In this document: piece by piece, positions 34,701 to 42,416 of the stretch
How positions within the stretch are numbered: position 1 is the stretch's first letter
Layout: each line of letters starts with the position of its first letter
NCBI GenBank assembly: GCA_944388215.1
Contig: CALXHT010000008.1
Location: 1-64,000, forward strand
Reading direction: 5' to 3'
Length of the DNA stretch: 64,000 bases
Source of the DNA: an uncultured Gemmiger sp.
GTDB lineage: Bacteria; Bacillota; Clostridia; Oscillospirales; Ruminococcaceae
Program-made: the position numbers and the translations under genes
Notes under the pieces: model-generated
Database searches by the model: none
Told to the model about the DNA's origin: nothing
The model's input: the letters and a program-made list of their open reading frames with translations, nothing else

Positions 34701-36052
34701 CGGTGTCCGGTCTGCAGGACAAAACGGCCTACGGCTATGTCAAGAAGTATCTGGAGGAGCGGGGCAAGACGGTGAACCGTGCCGAGGAAAACCGTCTGGT
34801 CATCGGCTGTACCGGCGTCAAGCGTACCACCGGCCAGCATCCCGGCGGCATGGTCGTTGTGCCCGACACCTTCGATATCTACGATTTCTGTGCCATCCAG
34901 CACCCGGCGGATGACGTGAAGGGCGGTCTGCTGACCACCCACTTCGAATTCAAATACCTGCACGATACGCTGCTCAAACTGGACGAGCTGGGCCACGATG
35001 TGCCCACCTTCTACAAGTACTTCGAGGAGTATTCCGGCATTCCCATCGATTCGGTGCCGATGAACGATGAGAAGGTGTACAGCCTGCTCACCAGCCCGGC
35101 GGCGCTGGGCGTCACCGAGGAACAGATCGGCTCCAAAACCGGCACCTTCGGCATCCCCGAGATGGGCACCAACTTCGTGCGGCAGATGCTGCTGGATGCA
35201 CAGCCCAAGAATTTCTCCGAGCTGATCCAGATTTCCGGCCTTTCCCACGGCACCGATGTCTGGACCAACAATGCCGACGAACTGATCCGCTCGGGCACCT
35301 GCACCATCGCGGAAGTGATCGGCTGCCGTGACAGCATCATGCTGTACCTGCTGCGCAAAGGGCTGGAGCCCAAGATGGCCTTTGATATCATGGAGGCCGT
35401 CCGTAAAGGCAAGGTGGCCAAGGGCGGCTTCCAGCCCGGCTGGGAGGAAGCCATGCGGGAACACGATGTGCCCGACTGGTACATCGAATCCTGCCGTAAG
35501 ATCAAGTATATGTTCCCCAAGGCCCACGCGGTGGCCTACCTGATGGCGGCCATCCGTCTGATGTGGTTCAAGGTCTACCATCCGGCCATCTTCTACGCGG
35601 TGTACTTCACGGTGCGCGGAGCGGATATCGACTACGAGGCAGCCGTGGGCGGCGTGCGGGTGGCCAAGGAACATCTGCGGGAAAACGAGCACATTCCCAA
35701 GGAGGAACGTACCGCCAAGGACGACGACGCCCTGGTCAGCCTGCAGCTGGAAAACGAGATGCTGCAGCGCGGCTGTCAGTTCCTGCCCATCGAACTGGGC
35801 AAGAGCCACGCCAGCAAATACGTGGTGGAGGACGGCAAGGTCCGTCTGCCTTTCACTTCGCTGCGCGGTCTGGGCGAAGCGGCGGCCGTGGCACTGGAGG
35901 AGGCAACCATCCATGGCCAGGAATATATCTCGGTGGAGGAACTGCAGCAGGCCAGCGGCGTGGCCAGTTCGGTGTTCGACAAGCTCCGCTCGGTGGGCGC
36001 GCTGGGAAATCTGCCGGAAACCAGTCAGGTGGACCTGTTCAGCCTGATGTGA
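31745..36052 (+). CDS. polC: DNA polymerase III, PolC-type alpha subunit
   Basis: Main replicative polymerase of Firmicutes, with built-in proofreading. 1435 residues. Order: N-terminal domain, OB fold (about 215-300), PHP domain opening with ELHLHTKSSSMDG (near 320) split by the DEDDh exonuclease (VVFDTETTGLD near 410, HNAHSFD, HHRAVDDAMA), then the polymerase core. The core has the zinc-ribbon Cys (CPEC...CPVCG), KEPDIDLNFSG with the catalytic Asp pair, and HPGGMVVVP. Start is TTG at 31745, five bases after AAAGGAG; no ATG is better. It closes the pyrH-polC run. Confidence 0.97.
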   Translation: MKPLVTQVWPQFTADQQFCNAFGSVLVDRVELHRTKRQVTICLRSAEPLDQALCGRLCASLREVFAGYELHLRNYFSYPNITPEAVRLMIEELKEKGMPVNGFLDKNEPVVFGEDGITVRVNAGRTILESVELPRVLAELIQERTGSLPIVRLADTGNARTEEEFEQYLQEKTPVVKFEAKETPPDFTIEGLSLSNKPVKVFYGKNFKPTETRRLNDLGDGGKVVVWGDVFATEVKGSRRKIYFTSITDYTGSVNLKILGDEDADMSKWEGLKPGTTLIVRGNYMYDKYEHDYVIMPYDVLQVEREPRQDTAPEGQKRVELHLHTKSSSMDGFNDPGKIVRLAHRMGHRAIAITDHGVCQGYPEAMLATDDIHKNDPNFKLIYGCEAYFVDDMIPAVYGKAQMPLSGSFVVFDTETTGLDSNVEALTEIGAVYVENGKINEEKKFCTFVNPGKPIPQRVVELTGINDAMVADAPTPEEAIRAFKEFCGDHVLVAHNAHSFDMLFIRKAGEKAGISFDENTYIDTLPMGQALFPGLRNYKLDTINKHLEIPPFNHHRAVDDAMALARIFEVMLNDLQEKDIRTVEAINTGLGGNKEVLKKKYYHLIILVQNQVGLKNLYRIVSAAHTQYFFKKPRVPRSLLNKYREGLLLSPACEAGELYRAIVAGQPYEQLLRIADYYDYLEVQPLGNNEFMVRNGQVDSIEAVKNFNRTVIQLGEDLHKPVVATGDSHFQEPEDWIYRAVLQAGNGFKDADNQAPLYYHTTTEMLEDFSYLPQDKAFEIVVTNPNKIAATIDNNLRAIPKGTYPPSIPGAEQELRDDTWKHAARDYGTPLPDVLQKRLKKELDSICGHGYAVLYVIAVRLVAYSNAGGYQVGSRGSVGSSAVAHFSGISEVNSMPPHYLCPECKHSEWIDDGVHMDGFDLPDKNCPVCGHKMIVEGHDIPFETFLGFYGDKEPDIDLNFSGMYQSHVHRYTEELFGKENVFKAGTVSGLQDKTAYGYVKKYLEERGKTVNRAEENRLVIGCTGVKRTTGQHPGGMVVVPDTFDIYDFCAIQHPADDVKGGLLTTHFEFKYLHDTLLKLDELGHDVPTFYKYFEEYSGIPIDSVPMNDEKVYSLLTSPAALGVTEEQIGSKTGTFGIPEMGTNFVRQMLLDAQPKNFSELIQISGLSHGTDVWTNNADELIRSGTCTIAEVIGCRDSIMLYLLRKGLEPKMAFDIMEAVRKGKVAKGGFQPGWEEAMREHDVPDWYIESCRKIKYMFPKAHAVAYLMAAIRLMWFKVYHPAIFYAVYFTVRGADIDYEAAVGGVRVAKEHLRENEHIPKEERTAKDDDALVSLQLENEMLQRGCQFLPIELGKSHASKYVVEDGKVRLPFTSLRGLGEAAAVALEEATIHGQEYISVEELQQASGVASSVFDKLRSVGALGNLPETSQVDLFSLM

Positions 36053-36087
36053 GGGGAGCCCATGGGCAAATAAATCTCAAAAAAAGC

Positions 36088-36116
36088 TTGCACCATCGGC
36101 ATATCTGTGTTATACT
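36088..36116 (+). promoter_or_regulatory. Promoter for secG-rnr
   Basis: TTGCAC (36088-36093), 17 bases, TATACT (36111-36116) with an extended TGT. It sits in the 99-base gap after polC. Confidence 0.8.
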
Positions 36117-36151
36117 ATACCCCGCATGAGAAGTTAAAGGAGTGCTATTCA

Positions 36152-36397
36152 ATGAACTGGTATGAGATCGCTCTCGGCTGCGTTCTGATTGCAGTGTCGC
36201 TTTTGATCATCGTTTTCACCCTTGCACAGGAACAGAAGGGCCAGGGCCTCTCTGCCGCGATCATGGGCGAGAACACCCACATGGCGGCCGGCCGTGAGCG
36301 CGGCATCGACGCCAAGCTCGCCAAATGGACCAAGGTCTTTGGCGGCGTGTTCTTTGTGGTGGTGCTGGTCATCTGCGTACTCAGCGCCCGCCTGTAA
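36152..36397 (+). CDS. secG: Preprotein translocase subunit SecG
   Basis: Auxiliary membrane subunit of the SecYEG channel. 81 residues with two membrane helices (about 5-24 and 57-77) joined by the conserved Gly/Ser-rich loop (EQKGQGLSAAIMG) seen in this family. ATG at 36152 is 9 bases after AAAGGAG. Placed before rnr, the common Firmicute order. A terminator-like hairpin follows, so rnr expression from this promoter may be reduced. Confidence 0.9.
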   Translation: MNWYEIALGCVLIAVSLLIIVFTLAQEQKGQGLSAAIMGENTHMAAGRERGIDAKLAKWTKVFGGVFFVVVLVICVLSARL

Positions 36398-36426
36398 TCG
36401 GAGAAACAGCAATCACAAAACAAAAG

Positions 36427-36474
36427 GGTCCGCCAAGCGCGAAGAAGTCTCTGCGCCCCGGCGGGCCGTTTTTT
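36427..36474 (+). terminator. Hairpin with T-run between secG and rnr
   Basis: Stem GGTCCGCC/GGCGGGCC (one G-U pair) followed by GTTTTTT. As no promoter is obvious before rnr, this is likely a partial terminator inside the operon. Confidence 0.6.
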
Positions 36475-36555
36475 GTGGGAAAGTGGCGGGGAAGTGCGCC
36501 CCGCATCGGAAGGGCTGCACCGGACGGTGCGGCGACGTAAATCAAAGGAGTAAAT

Positions 36556-38688
36556 ATGACACCGTTACAAAAAAGTATTTTGTCTGCCGTCAAGCGCCGT
36601 CCCATGACGCTGCGTGAACTGCAGAACAATCTGCAGGTGGACAATTCCCGCCTGCGCACCACCGTATCGGCCATGGTGGCTACGGGGCATCTGTCGGTGC
36701 GCAACGGCACCTATGTGCCGGGCTTTGCCACCTACCAGAACGAGGCCAACCCCAACACGATTCCCTGCACGCTGGTCAAGCTGGCGGCCCGCTTCGGCTT
36801 TGCCAGCCGCGACGACGGCCAGGGCGATATCTTTATCCCGGGCCGGGCGCTGCACGGTGCCATGCCCCAGGACAAGATCGATGTCCGGCTGTTCGACCAT
36901 CCCCGTGTGGAGGGCTCCTCCGAGGGCGAGGTCGTGGAGGTCAAGGTGCCCAACAACCGCTTCGCCGGTACGGTCTGCTTGTCTGACGACGGCCGTCTGG
37001 CGGTGGAGCCGGACGGCTGCCGGGACGTGAAGTTCCTGCTGGCCAAGCAGGGGAGCGAAGGGGTGCATATCGGCGACAAGGTCGGTATCCTCATCACCCA
37101 CCGCGGCCAGCGTCACAGCGACCATCGCGCCGCCGTGGTGGAGAAGTTCGGCTCCTCCGACCGCGCGGCGGAGTGTGCCAAGGCGATTCTCTACGGCCGC
37201 AATGTGCGCCAGGAGTTCCCTCCTGAGGTGCTGGCGGAGGCCCATGCCTACGACAATGCGGTCATCGACCCGACTGAAGCCGCCCACCGCATGGATCTGC
37301 GGTCCATTCCCATTTTCACCATCGATTCCGCGGAAACCAAGGATATCGACGACGCCATCAGCCTGCAGAAGCTGGAGGACGGCGGCTACGAGCTGGGCGT
37401 GCACATCGCCGATGTGAGTCACTATGTCCGCCCGGGTTCCGCCCTGGACAACGAGGCCTTTGAGCGTGCCACCAGTATCTACTATGCCGACAAGGTCATC
37501 CCCATGCTGCCCACCCAGCTGTCCAACGGCATCTGCTCGCTGAATCCCGAGGAGGATCGCCTGGCCTTCTCCTGCCTGATGCGCCTGGACAGCGAGGGTG
37601 ATATCCACGGCTACCATTTTGTCAAGACGGTGATCCGCAGCCGTGTCAAGGGCGTGTACAAGGAGATCAACGCGCTGATCGAGCCCGAGGAAGGGGCGGA
37701 CCTGACGGAGCTGAAGGACAAGTATGCTGCGGTGCTGGAGCAGCTGCCCCTGATGGAGGAACTCTACCGCAAGCGTCTGGCCCTGCGCCGCAAGCGTGGC
37801 GCCATGGAGATTGAATCCGACGAGGCCAAGCTGGTGATCGATCCCGAGAGCGGCCGCTGTGTGGATATCGTCAAGCGGGGCCGCGGCACGTCGGAATGCA
37901 TGATTGAGGAGTTCATGCTGCTGGCCAACCAGTGCGCCGCCAATGCGGGCCGCACCAACAAGGTGCCCTTTGTCTACCGCGTCCATGAGGCGCCCGACGC
38001 CGAGAAGATGGAAAAGCTGTCGGCCACGCTGCTGGCCTGCGGCCTGAACGCCAAGTTCAAGAACCCCATTCCCACCCAGCTGGAACTGGCGGCGCTGCTG
38101 GATGAAACCCGCGGCCAGCCCATCCAGACTCCGGTGCACACCGGCATTCTGCGCAGCATGCAGAAGGCCCGCTATGCCCCCCAGCCGCTGGGCCATTACG
38201 GTCTGGTGCTGTCGGACTATGCCCACTTCACCAGCCCCATCCGCCGGTATCCTGACCTGGCCATCCATCGCATCCTCAGCGAGATGCTGCTGGGGGCTTC
38301 GGCGGACCGCATCAGCAAGGATTTCAACGAGTTCGCACAGCGCGCCAGCGAGCAGTCCAGCAAAAAGGAAGTGGATGCTGTGCGCATCGAACGGGATGTG
38401 GAGGATCTGTACAAGGCCGAGTATATGCACGAGCATCTGGGTGAGGTGTACACCGGCACCGTGGCCGGCATCACTCCCCGCGGCGTCTTTGTGGAACTGG
38501 AGAATACCGTGGAAGGCTTTGTGCCGGCGGCGCAGCTCTGCAAGGGCGAGGCGCAGGTGGTGGACGGTGTCAGCATGCTGGATCCGCTGACCGGCCGCAG
38601 CTGGATGCTGGGCACTTCCATGAAGATCCGTGTGGCGGCGTCCGATGTGGCGCTGGGCCGTATCGACTTCGAATATATGGTGGAGTAA
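36556..38688 (+). CDS. rnr: Ribonuclease R
   Basis: 3'-5' exoribonuclease that degrades structured RNA. 710 residues. N-terminal winged helix (about 10-65), cold-shock domains, then the RNB catalytic domain with DSAETKDIDDAISL (catalytic Asp residues near 260) and HIADVSHYV. The TSPIRRYPDLAIHR segment lies at about 557-570. The C-terminal S1 domain (about 630-708) starts at GEVYTGTVAGITPRG. ATG after AAAGGAG. smpB normally follows in this group but a tRNA-Ser comes next. Confidence 0.97.
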   Translation: MTPLQKSILSAVKRRPMTLRELQNNLQVDNSRLRTTVSAMVATGHLSVRNGTYVPGFATYQNEANPNTIPCTLVKLAARFGFASRDDGQGDIFIPGRALHGAMPQDKIDVRLFDHPRVEGSSEGEVVEVKVPNNRFAGTVCLSDDGRLAVEPDGCRDVKFLLAKQGSEGVHIGDKVGILITHRGQRHSDHRAAVVEKFGSSDRAAECAKAILYGRNVRQEFPPEVLAEAHAYDNAVIDPTEAAHRMDLRSIPIFTIDSAETKDIDDAISLQKLEDGGYELGVHIADVSHYVRPGSALDNEAFERATSIYYADKVIPMLPTQLSNGICSLNPEEDRLAFSCLMRLDSEGDIHGYHFVKTVIRSRVKGVYKEINALIEPEEGADLTELKDKYAAVLEQLPLMEELYRKRLALRRKRGAMEIESDEAKLVIDPESGRCVDIVKRGRGTSECMIEEFMLLANQCAANAGRTNKVPFVYRVHEAPDAEKMEKLSATLLACGLNAKFKNPIPTQLELAALLDETRGQPIQTPVHTGILRSMQKARYAPQPLGHYGLVLSDYAHFTSPIRRYPDLAIHRILSEMLLGASADRISKDFNEFAQRASEQSSKKEVDAVRIERDVEDLYKAEYMHEHLGEVYTGTVAGITPRGVFVELENTVEGFVPAAQLCKGEAQVVDGVSMLDPLTGRSWMLGTSMKIRVAASDVALGRIDFEYMVE

Positions 38689-38704
38689 TCTTCCAGGAAA
38701 AAAG

Positions 38705-38740
38705 AGGCCCGCCCGGGCAATCCCGGGCGGGCCTCTTTCT
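38705..38740 (+). terminator. rnr terminator
   Basis: 14-bp GC-rich stem (GAGGCCCGCCCGGG with its complement) and a T-rich tail, 16 bases after the stop. Confidence 0.9.
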
Positions 38741-38769
38741 GTATAAACATGATGCAGCACAAACAATAA

Positions 38770-38806
38770 AAAAACACCCGCAGCCGAAGCCAAGGGTGTT
38801 TCTTTA
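38770..38806 (-). terminator. tRNA-Ser terminator
   Basis: On the minus strand, AAACACCC/GGGTGTTT with a run of Ts directly after the tRNA 3' end. Confidence 0.85.
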
Positions 38807-38808
38807 TG

Positions 38809-38898
38809 GCGGAAAGAGAGGGATTCGAACCCTCGAGGGCTTTAGGGGCCCTACACGATTTCCAGTCGTGCGCCTTAGACCAGCTCAGCCATCTTTCC
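38809..38898 (-). tRNA. tRNA-Ser (anticodon GGA)
   Basis: 90 bases including encoded CCA. Long variable arm typical of serine tRNAs, anticodon loop CTGGAAA (GGA, reads TCC/TCT), and TTCGAAT T-loop. Confidence 0.96.
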
Positions 38899-38924
38899 AT
38901 GGCAGTCGTTTGACTGCATGGGCT

Positions 38925-38953
38925 ATTATAGCAATTTATGGGGTGAATGTCAA
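38925..38953 (-). promoter_or_regulatory. Promoter for tRNA-Ser
   Basis: Perfect consensus: TTGACA (38948-38953), 17 bases, TATAAT (38925-38930) on the minus strand. Confidence 0.95.
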
Positions 38954-39105
38954 GTAAAAAATCGAAAAAAGTTTTTTGGCATTTTCACCAAAGAAAATCG
39001 TCAAAACAAACAAAAACAGAGGAAACTATTGCAACTATTCGCCAAAACATGTTAAAATTATAACTAAATCCGGCGATTGTTCGGATCGGGAGGAGTGTGC
39101 ATATC

Positions 39106-40302
39106 ATGTATTCAGTATTTCGCGATCTGGCAATCATCATTCTGAGTGCCAAATTCTTTGCGCTGGTCGCGCGCAAATGCAGGGCACCCCAGGTGGTCGG
39201 GGAGATTATTGCGGGGCTTCTCATCGGGCCCTGCCTTTTCAATCTGGTACAGAGCAATGACACCATCTCGGTCTTTGCGGAGATCGGCGTGGTGCTTCTG
39301 ATGTTTACCACCGGCCTTGGCACCAACCTGAAGGAACTGCTCCGTGCCGGGCCCATTGCCACCCTGATTGCCTGCGTGGGCGTGGCAGTGCCGCTGGCAG
39401 GCGGCACACTGCTGTACAGCCTGTTCTACGGCTTTGCGGCACTCGGCACCACGGAATTCTACAGGGCGCTGTTCATCGGCACCATCATGACAGCCACCAG
39501 TGTTTCCATCACGGTGGCCACGCTCCAGGAACTGGGGCATCTGAAAAGCTTCCTCGGTACCACCATTGTCAGTGCGGCGGTCATCGATGATGTCATCGGC
39601 ATTGTGGTGCTGACCTGCGTCATCGGCGCCAGCTCCGGCGAAGGCACCGGTCTGGGCCAGGTGCTGCTGAACACGGTGCTCTTCTTTGTGGTGGCCGTTG
39701 TGGTGGGTGTCATCATCCACTATGCCATGCAGTGGCTGGACAAGCGCAATCCCCACACCCAGCGCATCACCATTGTCAGCATTGCTTTCTGCTTCGCGCT
39801 GGCCTATGTGGCAGAGCAGTACTTCGGCATTGCCGATATCACCGGTGCCTACATTGCCGGTATTGTGCTGTGCACCATGGCGGATGCCTCCTATGTGGAA
39901 CGCCGCGTGGATATCAGCAACTATGTGATCTTCGCGCCGGTGTTCTTCGCCAGCATCGGCCTGAAAACCGATATCAGCGGCCTGACACCGGACATTCTGC
40001 TGTTCTGTGTCTGCTTCGTGATTGTGGCGCTGGTCACCAAGATCATCGGCTGCGGTCTGGCGGCCAAGGTCTGCCGCTTCAACTGGGGTGATTCCCTCAA
40101 GGTGGGCGTCGGCATGATGACCCGCGGCGAGGTGGCGCTGATTGTGGCGCAGAAAGGCCTGGAAGTCGGCGTGGTCGATCCCGTCTACTTCACGGCGGTC
40201 ATTCTGATGATCGTGGTTTCCTCGGTGGCCACACCGCTGGTGCTGAAGAATCTCTTTGTGAAGATGCCGCCTCAGCCCCATCCCCATCAGGTACAGGCGT
40301 AA
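39106..40302 (+). CDS. Cation/proton antiporter, CPA2 family
   Basis: 398-residue membrane protein with about twelve helices, exchanging Na+ or K+ for H+. N-terminal APQVVGEIIAGLLIGP is the hallmark of KefB/NapA-type antiporters. The ion-binding pair is in the unwound helix region SAAVIDDVIGIVV (Asp-Asp near residue 164). No C-terminal TrkA_N domain is present, unlike KefB/C. ATG at 39106 lies 10 bases after GGGAGGAG; a GTG 9 bases upstream would be too close to it. It could aid pH or sodium homeostasis. Confidence 0.9.
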   Translation: MYSVFRDLAIIILSAKFFALVARKCRAPQVVGEIIAGLLIGPCLFNLVQSNDTISVFAEIGVVLLMFTTGLGTNLKELLRAGPIATLIACVGVAVPLAGGTLLYSLFYGFAALGTTEFYRALFIGTIMTATSVSITVATLQELGHLKSFLGTTIVSAAVIDDVIGIVVLTCVIGASSGEGTGLGQVLLNTVLFFVVAVVVGVIIHYAMQWLDKRNPHTQRITIVSIAFCFALAYVAEQYFGIADITGAYIAGIVLCTMADASYVERRVDISNYVIFAPVFFASIGLKTDISGLTPDILLFCVCFVIVALVTKIIGCGLAAKVCRFNWGDSLKVGVGMMTRGEVALIVAQKGLEVGVVDPVYFTAVILMIVVSSVATPLVLKNLFVKMPPQPHPHQVQA

Positions 40303-40304
40303 AG

Positions 40305-40336
40305 AAAATCCCGGTCCGTCAGGACCGGGATTTTTT
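40305..40336. terminator. Bidirectional terminator
   Basis: Perfect 13-bp stem AAAATCCCGGTCC/GGACCGGGATTTT, then more Ts, between the converging antiporter and DUF975-like genes. Confidence 0.9.
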
Positions 40337-40342
40337 GTGCCG

Positions 40343-41080
40343 TCAGATGTTTTCTTTGTGCCGAACGAAACCGCCCAGTTCCTGGGTGGTGGAAAGACCC
40401 TGAGCCAGGGCCTTGGCGCGCATGGCGGCGTAAAATTCCGCGTAGGTGGCGCTCAGGTAGGGGGACAGAAAGTAGGTGCCGATTCCCAGCGTCAGGACGC
40501 ACAGCAAAGCCCAACCCAGGAAAGAAAGCTCCAGCAGGAAGAAATGGAACTTTTCGCCGTACATCATCTCCCGGCTCAGTTCCATGGCCCGGGAGGTACT
40601 CATATAGGGATTCTCGGCCAGCAGGTAGGGAACCAGGGCGTAGCAGTAGGCCCAGTAGATACCGGGGATCAGAAACAGGATCATCCCCGCAAAAATTTTC
40701 AGCGAGGTGAGGAAGGAAACCTTCACCACGTTCAGATAGGGCGTATGGAACACGCTGAAAAAGGTACTGATGGGAGAGGGGCTTTGCCGGCTCTCCATAA
40801 AATAGCGGTTACTGCCCACCTGCAGCGGCCCCGTCAGGAAGATATTCCAAAGCACACCGCAGATCGCGCCGATGACCGAGACGATGGCCAGCCACGCCAA
40901 CAGATAGCTTGGCAGGTTTTCCAGATAATAAGCCGTGTTTTCAGGGGAATACAGGAAACTGACGTTGACGGCACCTCCGCCGCCCAGCATAGCGATCAGA
41001 AAGCAGCCCCAGAAGGAACGCCAGTATCGCCCGCGCAGCGCTTCCCGGGCATTGGTTTTCAGCATGGAACATGTCCACAT
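40343..41080 (-). CDS. DUF975-like multi-pass membrane protein
   Basis: 245 residues. N-terminal LKTNAREALRGRYWRSF followed by helices, a GNNRYFME-like turn (GSNRYFMESRQ), and the LFLIPGIYWAYCYALVPYLLAENP stretch are typical of DUF975 proteins of Firmicutes; their role is unknown. About five or six membrane helices. ATG at 41080 follows GGAGG at about 10 bases; upstream in-frame ATGs have no site. Single gene on the minus strand. Confidence 0.8.
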   Translation of the reverse strand: MWTCSMLKTNAREALRGRYWRSFWGCFLIAMLGGGGAVNVSFLYSPENTAYYLENLPSYLLAWLAIVSVIGAICGVLWNIFLTGPLQVGSNRYFMESRQSPSPISTFFSVFHTPYLNVVKVSFLTSLKIFAGMILFLIPGIYWAYCYALVPYLLAENPYMSTSRAMELSREMMYGEKFHFFLLELSFLGWALLCVLTLGIGTYFLSPYLSATYAEFYAAMRAKALAQGLSTTQELGGFVRHKENI

Positions 41081-41214
41081 GGTGTTTGCACCTCCATTCG
41101 TTAAGCACATTATAGCAAATCGGGCCGGGAAAGCAAGAGATTCGAACACAAAAAGACGGTGTTACGTTTTATTTTAAAAAACAAAAATAATTTGGAATTT
41201 TTTGAAAAAAGTGC

Positions 41215-41243
41215 TTGACATTTAGGGGGAGTGCGGCTATAAT
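41215..41243 (+). promoter_or_regulatory. Promoter for tRNA-Leu
   Basis: Perfect consensus TTGACA (41215-41220), 17 bases, TATAAT (41238-41243), in an AT-rich gap. Confidence 0.95.
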
Positions 41244-41299
41244 AATACACGTCGCCCGGGTCAAGCGGCCACGCAAGACACGGAAACGACAGCAAATAT

Positions 41300-41386
41300 G
41301 CGGATGTGGCGGAACTGGCAGACGCGCTAGATTCAGGTTCTAGTTCCCTTAAAAGAGTGTGGGTTCAAATCCCTTCATCCGCACCA
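41300..41386 (+). tRNA. tRNA-Leu (anticodon CAG)
   Basis: 87 bases including CCA. Long variable arm of the class II type, anticodon loop TTCAGGT (CAG, reads CTG), which is the dominant Leu codon in these genes. Confidence 0.96.
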
Positions 41387-41387
41387 A

Positions 41388-41419
41388 ATCCCGAACACGA
41401 AAGTGTTCGGGATTTTTCT
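41388..41419 (+). terminator. tRNA-Leu terminator
   Basis: AATCCCGAACAC-GAAA-GTGTTCGGGATT, a 12-bp stem with a tetraloop, followed by Ts. Confidence 0.92.
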
Positions 41420-41567
41420 TTGTAAAAGCACGGGCGGCATGACCGCAGAAAAATATCTGTCGGCACCATACTTGTGCCATCGTGTGAAAATATAGTATAC
41501 TGGTATTGCCGCGCCGGCCGCTTCCGGGGCGGGGAAAACAAAAACTTATGCAGAAGGATGTAAAATC

Positions 41568-42308
41568 ATGTCCAAAACCCGAAAAATCTATATTGCCAGA
41601 CTGGTGGGGCGCTGCCTGCTGCTGGGAGTCTGCCTTTGGATGTGCTTTTTCTACCGGCAGGCCTTCTCGGTGCTGGAGGGCATGCATTTCTTCACGGAAC
41701 TGTCACCGCTGCACTTCCTGTGGTGCGTCTGGGTCACGGATATGGTGTTGCAGATCATCCCCATCCGCAACAAGGTGCCGCTGGGATCCCAGAAGCTGTT
41801 TGCCAACCGCTTCCGTCCCATCCGTGAGAAGATCAACTACGAGGCACTGAAAAACTACATCGTCAGCACCACCAAGGCTGCGTACAAGGTGTTCATTCTG
41901 TGGTGCGTGCTGGTGGCGGTGCTGGGGGTGCTGTACTATACCGGCGTGATCGACAAGATCGCCCTGTTCATGATCTCGGTCCTGTTTTATGTGTGCGACC
42001 TGATCTGTGTGCTGGTCTGGTGCCCCTTTCGGTTGATCATGAAGAACCGCTGCTGCACCACCTGCCGCATCTTCAACTGGGATCACCTGATGATGTTCTC
42101 TCCGCTGGTTTTTATCGGCGGGTTCTACGCCACCTCGCTGGCGGTCATGGCGGGAGTGGCCTGGCTGGTGTGGGAACTGTGCGTCATGATGTATCCCGAG
42201 CGGTTCTGGGACCATTCCAATGTGGCGCTGCAGTGTTCTGAGTGCACAGACAAACTCTGTACCCAGTATTGTCAGAAACTGCGCCCGGGGCGTCAGCCGG
42301 AGCGCTGA
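41568..42308 (+). CDS. Membrane protein with two cytosol-type cysteine clusters
   Basis: 246 residues, no family I can name. About five membrane helices. Two Cys clusters stand out: CCxxC at 162-166 between helices, and C-x2-C-x4-C-x3-C at 223-235 in the C-terminal tail, which could bind zinc or an Fe-S cluster. Further single Cys occur in the helices. ATG follows AGAAGGATG. A possible promoter -10 (TATACT, 41496-41501) lies upstream. It precedes spoIVB by 108 bases, but a hairpin separates them, so a joint role is uncertain. Confidence 0.75.
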   Translation: MSKTRKIYIARLVGRCLLLGVCLWMCFFYRQAFSVLEGMHFFTELSPLHFLWCVWVTDMVLQIIPIRNKVPLGSQKLFANRFRPIREKINYEALKNYIVSTTKAAYKVFILWCVLVAVLGVLYYTGVIDKIALFMISVLFYVCDLICVLVWCPFRLIMKNRCCTTCRIFNWDHLMMFSPLVFIGGFYATSLAVMAGVAWLVWELCVMMYPERFWDHSNVALQCSECTDKLCTQYCQKLRPGRQPER

Positions 42309-42376
42309 GCCGCGCCATTCTCCCGGGTACGGGTTCGCCCTGTTTCGAAGTCTTTCGCTAAAGGGTAATAATTTTG

Positions 42377-42410
42377 TCCCCTCCTGCACAGGATATCCGG
42401 CAGGAGGGGA
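42377..42410 (+). promoter_or_regulatory. Hairpin enclosing the spoIVB ribosome binding site
   Basis: A perfect 11-bp stem (42377-42387 with 42400-42410) and 12-base loop. Its right arm is GCAGGAGGGGA, which holds the only ribosome binding site for spoIVB (ATG at 42417). Read-through transcripts would fold and hide it. The same hairpin, with a short ATTTCTT tail, might also end the upstream gene. Confidence 0.65.
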
Positions 42411-42416
42411 TTTCTT

